From positions 15,799 to 79,798 of the forward strand of contig CAMDXA010000007.1 in assembly GCA_945878065.1 (NCBI GenBank): 64,000 nt of DNA, given 5' to 3'. Each line of letters begins with the position of its first letter. Position 1 is the first letter of the stretch. Positions 17,493-25,565 of this stretch are shown piece after piece. The notes below the pieces were generated by a model. That model searched no databases. It was given only the letters and a program-made list of their open reading frames with translations, and had not been told where the DNA came from. This stretch comes from Bordetella parapertussis (GTDB taxonomy: Bacteria; Pseudomonadota; Gammaproteobacteria; Burkholderiales; Burkholderiaceae_C). Position numbers and translations under genes: made by a program.

Positions 17493-18644
17493 ATGGATTG
17501 CGTAGCTTGCGGTAAACCCATATCGATCACGGCCAAGTTTTGTGGCAAATGTGGTGCGCCCGTCAAACGCCAAGAAGCTGTCTTGGGCGATGCAGCCGTA
17601 CCTGAGGAACACACAGCGGCACCTGTTGAACATTCGAAGCTGCCCGAGACTGTGGCACCCATTCAAGCCACAAACTCCGTAGATGACTTGGTACTCACGA
17701 TGGGATTACCCGCTGATGTGGACCACGCATCCTTGCTGAAAATTGACTTAAACCTACCGACCGACAGCTCCCACATCAGTGAGTCTGTCGATAGCCCAGA
17801 TGCTTCACATGCGACTCCAGCCGTGCCCCACACAGTACCCGACGCAGTGGTCGATCCTGAGTCGCTAGCCCTGTGGCAAGCTGATCAGGCAGAGATCAAG
17901 CAACTGCTCGAAAAGCAGTCTCATTTATTGGACTACATTTCGCTGGCCTCACAGCAACAAGCCCATGTGCAATCGCAGCCCAGCCCGCTTGAGCCTGTGC
18001 TCAGAGATGTCTTAGCGCTACAAAATTCGCTTCTGGCAAAACTCGGTAAGGTGGAGGAATGCGTCAATAAACCGCAGGCTGAAGTCACCGTACGTATGCC
18101 TGAAGAATTCAAGTTGATGCTGGAAAAGCAAAAAATTGAATTGCTCAAAGCATTCAGCCAAAACGTTGCGCAAAACACCGCCAATATCGAGGCCGTTTAC
18201 AAAGACACCACTGCAAAAATTGAGTCGCTGTTGCAAGCCAATGCCGCGACAGCACAAGCCATGGAGAAAAACATGGCGCCCATCACGCAAACCGTGGCGG
18301 ACATGAAATCGCGACTATTAGCGGTTTCCAAAAAGATTGACGATGTTTCCACCCAATCCAAAAAGACCGCTGCTAGCACGGCTGGTGACAGCACTGAAGG
18401 CAGCGGCGGTTTCATACTTTTCATCATCGGTTTGCTTTGTGGCTTGACCGTGGTGCTGAGCTCGTTGGCCATTTATAACTTCTTAAGCAACGAAGTCAGT
18501 TCAAACGCTAAATCTGCCAATGAGGCGCCAGCCGCTGAACACAGTAAGCCCTTGTCTGGCCCTGACGAACCAGCAGCTGCATCAGGCGAACCAGCCTCTG
18601 CAGACAAAGCTGTCTCTGACAGCAGCAAATCTAAGAGCCATTGA
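17493..18644 (+). CDS. Zinc-ribbon, coiled-coil, single-span membrane protein, unknown
   Basis: From ATG 17493 (preceded by ACAGGT) the product has 383 residues. The N terminus is a zinc ribbon with two CxxC pairs (MDCVACGKP and FCGKCGAPV). A disordered acidic linker and a long helical region follow (about 130-290, heptad-like, e.g. KQLLEKQSHLLDYISLASQ and AKIESLLQANAATAQAM). One transmembrane helix (FILFIIGLLCGLTVVLSSLAI) is near residue 320, with a Ser/Ala/Glu-rich tail of about 50 residues. The ribbon would be cytoplasmic and the tail periplasmic. It sits between the 16945 gene and a second zinc-ribbon membrane gene; function is unknown. Confidence 0.68.
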   Translation: MDCVACGKPISITAKFCGKCGAPVKRQEAVLGDAAVPEEHTAAPVEHSKLPETVAPIQATNSVDDLVLTMGLPADVDHASLLKIDLNLPTDSSHISESVDSPDASHATPAVPHTVPDAVVDPESLALWQADQAEIKQLLEKQSHLLDYISLASQQQAHVQSQPSPLEPVLRDVLALQNSLLAKLGKVEECVNKPQAEVTVRMPEEFKLMLEKQKIELLKAFSQNVAQNTANIEAVYKDTTAKIESLLQANAATAQAMEKNMAPITQTVADMKSRLLAVSKKIDDVSTQSKKTAASTAGDSTEGSGGFILFIIGLLCGLTVVLSSLAIYNFLSNEVSSNAKSANEAPAAEHSKPLSGPDEPAAASGEPASADKAVSDSSKSKSH

Positions 18645-18669
18645 ATCCGATGAACAGCGAAAGCCTGAC

Positions 18670-19320
18670 ATGATTTGCACCAGCTGTTACTTCATCAACC
18701 CAAGCGAAAATGTGTTTTGCCAAAACTGTGGCGCACACTTGCCGCACGTACAAAATCAAAAACCCAGTATTTCGCCGTTGATTCTGGCCAATACCTTAGA
18801 CAACAGTTCATTGCTGATTTCACGCGGCCCTTGGCAAATGCGCATGGATTTGATGACGCCGTTTTTATGGCTGGCTGTCATAGTCTTTGTGTTTACTTTG
18901 AACAATACGTATGCGCTGGGTATTTTGGCTGTCGGGTTGGCATTTGCGCTTTATAAATCGCATGACACCCGACAAATTATTCAGCAGACCATCCCTGTCG
19001 AGTTGATCAACAAAACCATCATCGCTTACGGCCCAGCCAACACCACGAGCCGTTTTTCCTTACCCACTGGGGTCCTGTATTTGTTGTCTGATGGTTTGTA
19101 TTTCAAATCATTTGACAGCAATGAACAAATTTCATTCATACACATTGAAATCTCCTTCACCGACACCGCTGTTCGCAAAGGCGGGATCTCTGTATTTCCA
19201 CATTGGCATGAAATAGAGATGAACAACGGCATGAACGAGCGGTTCACATTTACCGTACAAAACGGCGGTGAATGGATGCTGTTGATGAAGATATTGCGCA
19301 GCGAATTGTCCAAACGCTGA
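18670..19320 (+). CDS. Zinc-ribbon membrane protein with PH-like C-terminal domain, unknown
   Basis: ATG 18670 starts a 216-residue protein with an N-terminal zinc ribbon (MICTSCYFINPS and FCQNCGAHL). Two adjacent hydrophobic helices follow near residues 70-105 (TPFLWLAVIVFVFTLNNTYA and LGILAVGLAFALY). The C-terminal 110 residues are beta-rich (GVLYLLSDGLYFKSFDSN, ISFTDTAVRKGGISVFP) and resemble a PH-like or bPH domain. It is 25 bases after the preceding zinc-ribbon gene and co-directional, so the pair likely works together. The frame is open to 18520, but that part is a shadow of the previous gene. Confidence 0.65.
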   Translation: MICTSCYFINPSENVFCQNCGAHLPHVQNQKPSISPLILANTLDNSSLLISRGPWQMRMDLMTPFLWLAVIVFVFTLNNTYALGILAVGLAFALYKSHDTRQIIQQTIPVELINKTIIAYGPANTTSRFSLPTGVLYLLSDGLYFKSFDSNEQISFIHIEISFTDTAVRKGGISVFPHWHEIEMNNGMNERFTFTVQNGGEWMLLMKILRSELSKR

Positions 19321-19331
19321 CCGCAAAATCT

Positions 19332-20672
19332 TCACAGTGTGAACAGTGCTTCCATTTCACGTCTGACTTTGTAGGCGGGAAGCGCAGCATCCATCGCGAC
19401 ATCCTCCCAGCAAAGTGATTGGCCTTTTTTGACATCGCGGATCAACTTGACTTGGTGTGCCAATCCCAGCGGCAAGCCTCCCATGCGGGCAGAAGTTTTC
19501 GCAGGCAACAACTTGCCCCAAACGGTATAGCCGCCCTCGCCGTCCAGCATTTCACCCGCACGAAGATCGCGCTTGGCCGTGGCCACCACATCTGCATGCC
19601 AGCCTTGTGCAACACCGGTGGCTTCACCACGCAAAGCCACGCTTGCTACTGACATCCCCACCTCTAATCCGATCAAGTGCCAACGCTTGTATAGCGTGAA
19701 ATAACGGCCAGAGGGATCGGTATGCGCGTTGTACTCTTCAAAACAATGTTTGATGTAATCGGTCTCGGCTTCGACCGTCACCCACACACCCATGCGGATG
19801 TCATAGGGAATGACTCGACCATCTGCCTCTAGCGAGGAAATCACTTCAACCATGCCTTTTTGTTCCAGCACACCGCCTTCGTTTTTCGGCCGGGTGACAT
19901 AAGGAATGTCCTCGACGCTGGCGGGCGGATACAACAATCCATTGGAAGGCACTTGCAAGCCCGTTGCATTCGCCACCGCCGTACATTCAATCGAGGGTTT
20001 AGAACCGTCTAAAAAACTGTTGAACATTTTGGGATTCAAACCGCCACGCGCGGCTTGCTCAGGGGTCAGTCCGTAATTGGCCCAAACAGTTTCAGGGGTC
20101 GATTCATTGAAATGCGGTAACCATTTATGACCACGCCCTGCAGCAGTCACGGGAAAGCCACAGGTCCTGGCCCAGTCCACCAAATCGCAAATGAGCGCCG
20201 GCTGATCGCCAAAAGCCAATGAATAAACCACACCGGCCGCTGCCGCTTTGCTGGCCAATAAGGGGCCGCAAAAAGCATCAGCTTCAACGGTGACATTCAC
20301 CACATGCTTGCCATGTGCAAAAGCTGCCAGGCAATGTTCAACCGCTGCGATGGGGTTTCCAGTGCATTCCACCACCACGTCCACCATTGGGTGAGCCACC
20401 AACATCTGCCAATCTTGCGTCAAATAGGTCAGACCGCGCTTGAAAGCATCGTCCAGACTCAGGGCACTGGCCTGGTGCTCAGGCCAGCCCACGCGTGCTA
20501 AGTTGGCGCGGGCGTTGTCCATGGACAAATCAGCAATGCCCACCAAATGCACCCCGGGGGTGCGCGGTACTTGTGACAAATACATGGCGCCAAATTTGCC
20601 AGCGCCAATCAACACCACCCGAACAGGTTTATTTTGTGCAGCGCGTTGCTGCAATTGCAGATGCAAACTCAT
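19332..20672 (-). CDS. NAD(P)-dependent oxidoreductase with C-terminal SAF domain
   Basis: The 446-residue protein has an N-terminal Rossmann fold (VRVVLIGAGKFGAMYLSQV), a DVVVECTGNP segment like homoserine and related dehydrogenases, and a catalytic-like middle domain. A C-terminal SAF domain (KRDLRAGEMLDGEGGYTVWG) precedes a tail with KLIRDVKKGQSLCWEDV. SAF modules also occur in sialic acid synthase and altronate dehydratase. The substrate is unknown. Its start overlaps the stop of the dioxygenase gene as ATGA, so both enzymes probably act on one metabolite, with the dioxygenase hydroxylating and this one oxidising or reducing. Confidence 0.8.
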   Translation of the reverse strand: MSLHLQLQQRAAQNKPVRVVLIGAGKFGAMYLSQVPRTPGVHLVGIADLSMDNARANLARVGWPEHQASALSLDDAFKRGLTYLTQDWQMLVAHPMVDVVVECTGNPIAAVEHCLAAFAHGKHVVNVTVEADAFCGPLLASKAAAAGVVYSLAFGDQPALICDLVDWARTCGFPVTAAGRGHKWLPHFNESTPETVWANYGLTPEQAARGGLNPKMFNSFLDGSKPSIECTAVANATGLQVPSNGLLYPPASVEDIPYVTRPKNEGGVLEQKGMVEVISSLEADGRVIPYDIRMGVWVTVEAETDYIKHCFEEYNAHTDPSGRYFTLYKRWHLIGLEVGMSVASVALRGEATGVAQGWHADVVATAKRDLRAGEMLDGEGGYTVWGKLLPAKTSARMGGLPLGLAHQVKLIRDVKKGQSLCWEDVAMDAALPAYKVRREMEALFTL

Positions 20673-21550
20673 GCGGCTTTTTGGGTTTGGTCAATCGGCA
20701 CATCGGTCGTTACCAAAGCGCTGGCAGGCAAGCCTTTGGCCCAGGGCAAGTCCACCGGGTAATGGCGCGTGAGGCAATCGTCAGGCAAACATTCGATAGG
20801 GCTGAAGTCGCGGTGTGCGATGTATTCGGGGCGTTTGTGTCTGCGGATGTGGTTAGACACTGCGCACAAACTCAAATAAACACTGACACGGTTCCAAGGT
20901 GACAAGTTACTCGCAGATGCATGCACCAAGCAACTGTGGAAAAGAATCATCGAGCCCGCAGGACCGGTGGGGCTGACGATGCCGCCCTTTTTGCCACCTG
21001 CGCGTTCGACCAATTGAGAAATCAAATCGTTGTCAACCGTCCAAAGGGGGTAACTGGTGGTGGTCAAGTCATGCTTGGCATCAATCACCCCTTTTTTGTG
21101 GCTGCCGGGAATGAACATCAGTGGGCCGTTGAATTCATTGACATCGTCTAAAAAGATAGCGACATTCATGGCGCGTTCCGTAGGCATCATGTCGTCATTG
21201 AGCCAAGTGCCATAGTCTTGGTGCCATTGCCAGACATCGCCTTCAAAAGCCATCTTGCCGTTGATTTTGAATTGGTGCATGTAGAGTTTTTCGCCAAACA
21301 AGTCTTCGACAGGCGAAATCATGCGCGGGTGGCGAGCCAGTTTGGCAAATGGCTCGGAATACATATGGGCAGCGAAATTGGTACGCACTGCGTCCTTGCC
21401 CTTTTCTCTCACGTTGTATGCCTCGCGACGACTGTACAGGTTGGGAACCTCTTGCACCAAGTTTTGAGTTTCCTCTGGGGTGAACAAACCCGGGAAAAAC
21501 AAATAACCTTCACTGTCAAATTCAGCGTGCTGCTCGGGTGTGAGTTTCAT
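20669..21550 (-). CDS. Phytanoyl-CoA dioxygenase family (Fe(II)/2-oxoglutarate) oxygenase
   Basis: The 293-residue enzyme has the family N terminus LTPEQHAEFDSEGYLFFPG, the metal-binding His-x-Asp motif in VWQWHQDYGTW, and the distal His in FHSCLVHASASNLSPWNR, together with the 2-oxoglutarate-binding Arg in WNRVSVYL. PLMFIPGSHKKG is a typical PhyH/EctD segment. It resembles ectoine hydroxylase but no ectABC genes are near, so another small substrate is more likely. It is the first gene of a two-gene operon with the SAF-domain oxidoreductase. Confidence 0.85.
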   Translation of the reverse strand: MKLTPEQHAEFDSEGYLFFPGLFTPEETQNLVQEVPNLYSRREAYNVREKGKDAVRTNFAAHMYSEPFAKLARHPRMISPVEDLFGEKLYMHQFKINGKMAFEGDVWQWHQDYGTWLNDDMMPTERAMNVAIFLDDVNEFNGPLMFIPGSHKKGVIDAKHDLTTTSYPLWTVDNDLISQLVERAGGKKGGIVSPTGPAGSMILFHSCLVHASASNLSPWNRVSVYLSLCAVSNHIRRHKRPEYIAHRDFSPIECLPDDCLTRHYPVDLPWAKGLPASALVTTDVPIDQTQKAA

Positions 21551-21682
21551 GGGAAACAGGCTCCAATTAGTGGGTAAACAGTTTTTTTCATCTTAGGTGA
21601 GCGATCTTCAAATCACTTGCTCAGCCCGAGATTATCTGCATAATTAAGAATTCTGAATTCAACCATGAGTAAATCAATCCCC

Positions 21683-22126
21683 ATGAAGAAGTTTTATTTC
21701 ATTAGTGTTGTGTTTTGTTTTCAAATTTTTAATGCGACTGCGGCTGATATTTCCGGTCCAGCCGAGGTGGGTTCTGACTTGGGTACAGCCAAAAGTCACA
21801 TCGAAAAAAAGGATTGGTCAGGTGCCATCGCCATGCTTGAAAAATTTGTCAAAGCCAACCCAAACAATGCAGACGGATACAACTTGCTCGGCTACAGCCT
21901 GCGCAATGCCAAACGCAATTCGGAAGCCATATTCAACTACAAAGAGGCTCTCAGAATCGACCCGCAACACCGTGGTGCGCTCGAATACTTGGGCATTGCA
22001 TATGTGCAGAACAAAGAACTGCCCAAAGCCAAAGAATTACTTATTTCCCTAGAGAAAATTTGTGGGCTTCAATGCGAGGAATACCAAGACTTGAAAAAAG
22101 CTATTGTTAAAGCAGAGAAGAAATAA
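21683..22126 (+). CDS. Exported TPR-repeat protein
   Basis: From ATG 21683 the 147-residue product has a signal peptide (MKKFYFISVVFCFQIFNATA) and three TPR-like helix pairs: IEKKDWSGAIAMLEKFVKANPN, here spanning the first unit, then DGYNLLGYSLRNAKRNSEAI and GALEYLGIAYVQNKELPKAK. A small end piece carries two cysteines (KICGLQCEEY). TPR proteins act as scaffolds for protein complexes; here that would be in the periplasm. An upstream in-frame ATG at 21665 is possible. It is monocistronic and convergent with the lipoprotein gene. Confidence 0.78.
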   Translation: MKKFYFISVVFCFQIFNATAADISGPAEVGSDLGTAKSHIEKKDWSGAIAMLEKFVKANPNNADGYNLLGYSLRNAKRNSEAIFNYKEALRIDPQHRGALEYLGIAYVQNKELPKAKELLISLEKICGLQCEEYQDLKKAIVKAEKK

Positions 22127-22166
22127 GTCCCATGCCCCATCTATCGGTGCATGGCTGCCTTAGACG

Positions 22167-22646
22167 CTAGCTCCACTCCCACCACGGTTTCTTTTGCCAT
22201 GTGGAACATGCATACGTCAGCAAGTCCGTATCTGTTTTATCCCTGCTTGCCGTCAAGACCAAGGTTTTTTTAGAAAATTTGAATCCCGATACCGCTGAAC
22301 GGGTGAATTCTTCGTTTGACTGCGACAACAACAACACCTCATGGCGGGTGATGGACAGATCAGCCAAATCATCTGTCATGCTGGCTTGATAAGACAGTTG
22401 TGCCTTTGTGCCCGTTGCATTGTTCACGATCCAAGGCGTGGTGGTTTCTTTGCCAAAAAGTCCGCAATGCATGACCTCGGCTTCCCAAGACACACATAAG
22501 CGATCTGCGCTGAGCTGCACGCTGTAATGCCGAATAAAACCATCGAATTGCCGAGATTGTTGCGCTTCACAAAAATACGCATTGCCGCTTGATGGCGCGC
22601 ATGCATACAAACACAACAACGTGATCACGCCAAAATATTTGATCAT
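22167..22646 (-). CDS. Putative lipoprotein, unknown function
   Basis: The 159-residue product has a lipoprotein signal with lipobox LYAC (MIKYFGVITLLCLYAC), giving an acylated Cys near residue 16. The mature domain of about 140 residues is beta-rich and holds several further cysteines (YFCEAQQ, RLCVSWEAEVMHCGLFG, LTYACSTW). The gene begins two bases after the stop of the TerB-domain protein gene, so the two are almost certainly cotranscribed. Its function is probably tied to the periplasmic C-terminal domain of that protein. Confidence 0.7.
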   Translation of the reverse strand: MIKYFGVITLLCLYACAPSSGNAYFCEAQQSRQFDGFIRHYSVQLSADRLCVSWEAEVMHCGLFGKETTTPWIVNNATGTKAQLSYQASMTDDLADLSITRHEVLLLSQSNEEFTRSAVSGFKFSKKTLVLTASRDKTDTDLLTYACSTWQKKPWWEWS

Positions 22647-22648
22647 GG

Positions 22649-25438
22649 TTAAAACCAGTCATTGGCGCATCGGCCAGTGAAAGAAGTGTTTTCTTCGACC
22701 CAGCCCACACGACCCTCTAAGGTACCCAACCCACTGGATTGCATATCAATGCGTAACTCTTGAATCGCCTGGTCGTAAACAAACGTGTACCGAGTTTTGG
22801 CGATGCCATGGGTATTGAAAGCACCTTTGATACCTGCAGATGTGGCTTCTGCGAAATGGCTGCTTTGGTTCAGCTCTTTGTAAAGCGGAAACCGCTGTCC
22901 ATCCAACAAAACGTGAGAAGGACTGAACTGAATACGGTGAGAAAGAGACGCCGATTCTTCATTGATCAATACTGCAGGATTGCCAGAGCCTTGCTCCATC
23001 CATTTTCTTTCCAATTGTCCTGTTCCCTGACATATTTGCGCGGGGTACAACAAACTGCGTCCAAACATCACAGCAGGCATGCTGAACACAACAATCAACA
23101 ACCACAGAATTCGCCAATCCACGCTGCCGTCAACCAACACGGGTTCTGCGGCGCTGACTGGGTCGGGGTTTGTCGCTTCATTGGCGACTGGGGGGATTTT
23201 TTTGAAAAAGGGGACCGCAGGTATGAATTGGATGGATGGCATTTCAACGAACGTCTGCGTTTGCACTAAGTTCAATGCCTGCGGTGGCAGTGAGTTCAAT
23301 GCCTGCGGTTGCACTGAGTTCAATGTCTGCGGTAGCAGTGAGTTCAATGCCTGAAGGGGCGTGTCAATGACATGCTGGTTTGAGCCGTTGTCTTTCATTG
23401 CCCAAACATCATCTGAATGAATAGCTTGGGTTAAGTTCGACAGCATCGTCGTGTCGTTCGCAATTTTTTCGCTTGGAATCTTTGCTGTATTGCCTGGATC
23501 TGTTGCTTTGGGAGGTGCTGAGTCAGACGATCTCAGCTGTTCATCTGCCAGCGACTGTAGATTTTTTTCAGAGGCGGGGAGCGCAATTGCTTGGCTAGCT
23601 TCAGGAAGGCTTACTGAAGGCTTTTGTCGCAATTGATGGTTTGGTGGCAAGCGTGTTTCCAGAACCAAGGAAGCAAATGCGAACGGAGGGGCTTTAGGGA
23701 GGGTGGCTGGAGCAAGCTTGTCCAGATTTGAATGCACCTTGTCAATTTGGGATTGCAAATCCTCCAAGGCTTGTGGGTCAACAAGCTTCAGCGCTGAGGC
23801 CTGGGCAATGGTTGAACCTAACTGTTGACGGTTGGGCAATTTGTCTTTGGGCAATTCAGCCTGAGACAGCATGCCTGCTCGGTCTGCTGCATTGCCCTTT
23901 TGCTGCGTCAAGGCCTCTGAAGGAAGGGATTGAATATTAGCAGCAACAACCGTTGCGGGGATGGCTTGTGGGTTAGCACTATCAGATGCCGGGGCAAGTA
24001 GCTGTGTATTTACAGAAGCAGCAACGCCAGCCAGTTTCTGGGCATTGGTCTTGATCGCATCATCACCCACTTGTTGGATATTTGCCGCCACGGCAGCACC
24101 CGCCAACTTTTGCGGATTGCTCTTGATCGCATCGTCGTCCACTTGTTGGATATTTGCCGCCACAGCAGCACCCGCCAACTTTTGCTGATTGGAATTAACT
24201 CCATTTGCATCGACTTGTTGGATGTTGTCTTTGACGGCGCCCTCTTGGGCTTTCTGCAAATTTTCATTCTTCTGCGAAGATTTTGAAAATCCAGCAGCAG
24301 GCATATTCACTGCATTGCTTTGTATATTTTCAACATCCGACTGCCCGGAAAAACTGTCATTGGCTTGCTTGATGTTGTCTTGCATGGTGCGATTCACCAC
24401 CGCACTCAATTGCTTTTGATCGACTTCAGAAACCCATTCACCCTCAGAGTTTGGTGCGGACGATGAACCTGTAGATTCAATAGCATCCGCAGATTTTTGG
24501 CGTCGAATCTTAAACGTGCCTGTATCGTTATTCTTCTTTTTGGCAGTGACACGCGAAAGGAAGGCGGTGGGAATACTTTCAGTGTCAAATGGTTTGATGC
24601 ATTTAATCTTGATGGTTTCGTAATATGACTTGAAAGCAGCAGTCGGGACGGAAAAAGCTGTCCGCATATTTTGAAACAAATTGTCTTCGATCACATCTAT
24701 CTTGCCGTCAGACATCATTGAGTCGCATACGTTGCTCAAAATCATGATCTTCTGATCCTGCGTCAACAACGGAGCAGCTTGCCTGAGGAATTCATTCATT
24801 TTTACAGAGCGGACGGTTGTCATGGCAGCTGCCTGCAAGCCATCAAACTCACCTAAAACCACCTGCAATTGACCAATTTCTTCATCAGCGATGTTGCCGT
24901 CAGCGGCCATCATGTATACCAAGCAACATGCCAGGGTCAAATGGGCTGATTCATCAGACAAGGTCAAACTTTTTTGTGAAAATTTGCCGAGTAACGATTT
25001 ATTATTTTTGAGACTTAAATTTGTGAAATGTGTTTTGAAACTCATCTGGCTGACGCCAAATGCATCAGAGATTTGATGAAACAACTGCAATTCATGGTCA
25101 TCTGCCAAACCATCAGAGAGTAAACAATCACACAGGTTTGTCAAAATGCAACCGTGGTCAGCTTGCACCAATATGCTTTGGGTGTCTTTTAAAAACTGTT
25201 CGACAGAATTTTCTTCAGCGTATGCGAAGGCAATGTCGAGTAGCTCGTTATGGCTACCCACCACCGCTTGTAATTGACTGGATTCATGTTCATCAATTGC
25301 GCCATCAGCAGTCAACATATAAATCAACGCAACCGCCAATGCCATGAACGGGGTGATTTCAAAATCCTCACCTCGTCCCGGCACAGAAACTGGCACGGGG
25401 GCTTCAGTGTCAGACTTTGCGGTTTTGCGCTTGTTCAT
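22649..25438 (-). CDS. Large membrane protein with two TerB-like domains and two repeat arrays
   Basis: From ATG 25438 the product has 929 residues. Two TerB/DjlA-type helical domains occupy roughly residues 30-150 and 175-280, each with the acidic signature (YMLTADGAIDEHESSQL and YMMAADGNIADEEIGQL) and a second LLSDG/MMSDGKID motif. A long disordered middle holds a 24-residue repeat (NIQQV...QKLAGAAVAA units) and later an 8-residue repeat (PQALNSLP units). One transmembrane helix (WLLIVVFSMPAVMFG) precedes a C-terminal periplasmic domain of about 125 residues with two cysteines. The frame is open to 25528. It is divergent from a histidine kinase and followed at once by a lipoprotein gene. 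No known family covers this architecture to my knowledge. Confidence 0.75.
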   Translation of the reverse strand: MNKRKTAKSDTEAPVPVSVPGRGEDFEITPFMALAVALIYMLTADGAIDEHESSQLQAVVGSHNELLDIAFAYAEENSVEQFLKDTQSILVQADHGCILTNLCDCLLSDGLADDHELQLFHQISDAFGVSQMSFKTHFTNLSLKNNKSLLGKFSQKSLTLSDESAHLTLACCLVYMMAADGNIADEEIGQLQVVLGEFDGLQAAAMTTVRSVKMNEFLRQAAPLLTQDQKIMILSNVCDSMMSDGKIDVIEDNLFQNMRTAFSVPTAAFKSYYETIKIKCIKPFDTESIPTAFLSRVTAKKKNNDTGTFKIRRQKSADAIESTGSSSAPNSEGEWVSEVDQKQLSAVVNRTMQDNIKQANDSFSGQSDVENIQSNAVNMPAAGFSKSSQKNENLQKAQEGAVKDNIQQVDANGVNSNQQKLAGAAVAANIQQVDDDAIKSNPQKLAGAAVAANIQQVGDDAIKTNAQKLAGVAASVNTQLLAPASDSANPQAIPATVVAANIQSLPSEALTQQKGNAADRAGMLSQAELPKDKLPNRQQLGSTIAQASALKLVDPQALEDLQSQIDKVHSNLDKLAPATLPKAPPFAFASLVLETRLPPNHQLRQKPSVSLPEASQAIALPASEKNLQSLADEQLRSSDSAPPKATDPGNTAKIPSEKIANDTTMLSNLTQAIHSDDVWAMKDNGSNQHVIDTPLQALNSLLPQTLNSVQPQALNSLPPQALNLVQTQTFVEMPSIQFIPAVPFFKKIPPVANEATNPDPVSAAEPVLVDGSVDWRILWLLIVVFSMPAVMFGRSLLYPAQICQGTGQLERKWMEQGSGNPAVLINEESASLSHRIQFSPSHVLLDGQRFPLYKELNQSSHFAEATSAGIKGAFNTHGIAKTRYTFVYDQAIQELRIDMQSSGLGTLEGRVGWVEENTSFTGRCANDWF
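23261..23356 (-). repeat. Four tandem 24-bp units coding an 8-residue repeat
   Basis: Four 24-bp units at 23261, 23285, 23309 and 23333 differ at a few positions and keep the phase of the reading frame. They encode PQALNSLP-like octapeptides between the disordered middle and the transmembrane helix of the TerB-domain protein. The regular length suggests replication slippage and possible copy-number variation among strains. Confidence 0.85.
24011..24226 (-). repeat. Three tandem 72-bp units coding a 24-residue repeat
   Basis: Units at 24155-24226, 24083-24154 and 24011-24082 each encode a 24-residue motif beginning NIQQV or similar and ending QKLAGAAVAA or a close variant. The second and third are nearly identical in DNA; weaker copies continue towards 23935. 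The reading frame is preserved. This lies in the disordered middle of the TerB-domain protein. Confidence 0.85.
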
Positions 25439-25565
25439 AGAGTTTGTTGTAAGCGGAAATGCATGCAAATCGCCCCGCAAAACTGGCAAATACTCAGGAA
25501 TACTCACGACAAATACTGCAGATAACAAGCTATCATTAAAAAACGATTCCTCAGAGGAAAAATAG

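Noticed and set aside
20669-21550. Ectoine hydroxylase (ectD)
   Set aside because: Sequence is related but ectA, ectB and ectC are absent and the partner gene is a SAF-domain oxidoreductase.
22129-22160. CATGC/GCATG hairpin between the TPR gene and the lipoprotein gene as terminator
   Set aside because: Short stem, large loop and no T-tract.
22649-25438. Tellurite-resistance operon because of TerB domains
   Set aside because: No terA, terC, terD or terZ-type genes nearby; the TerB fold is used in many other contexts.
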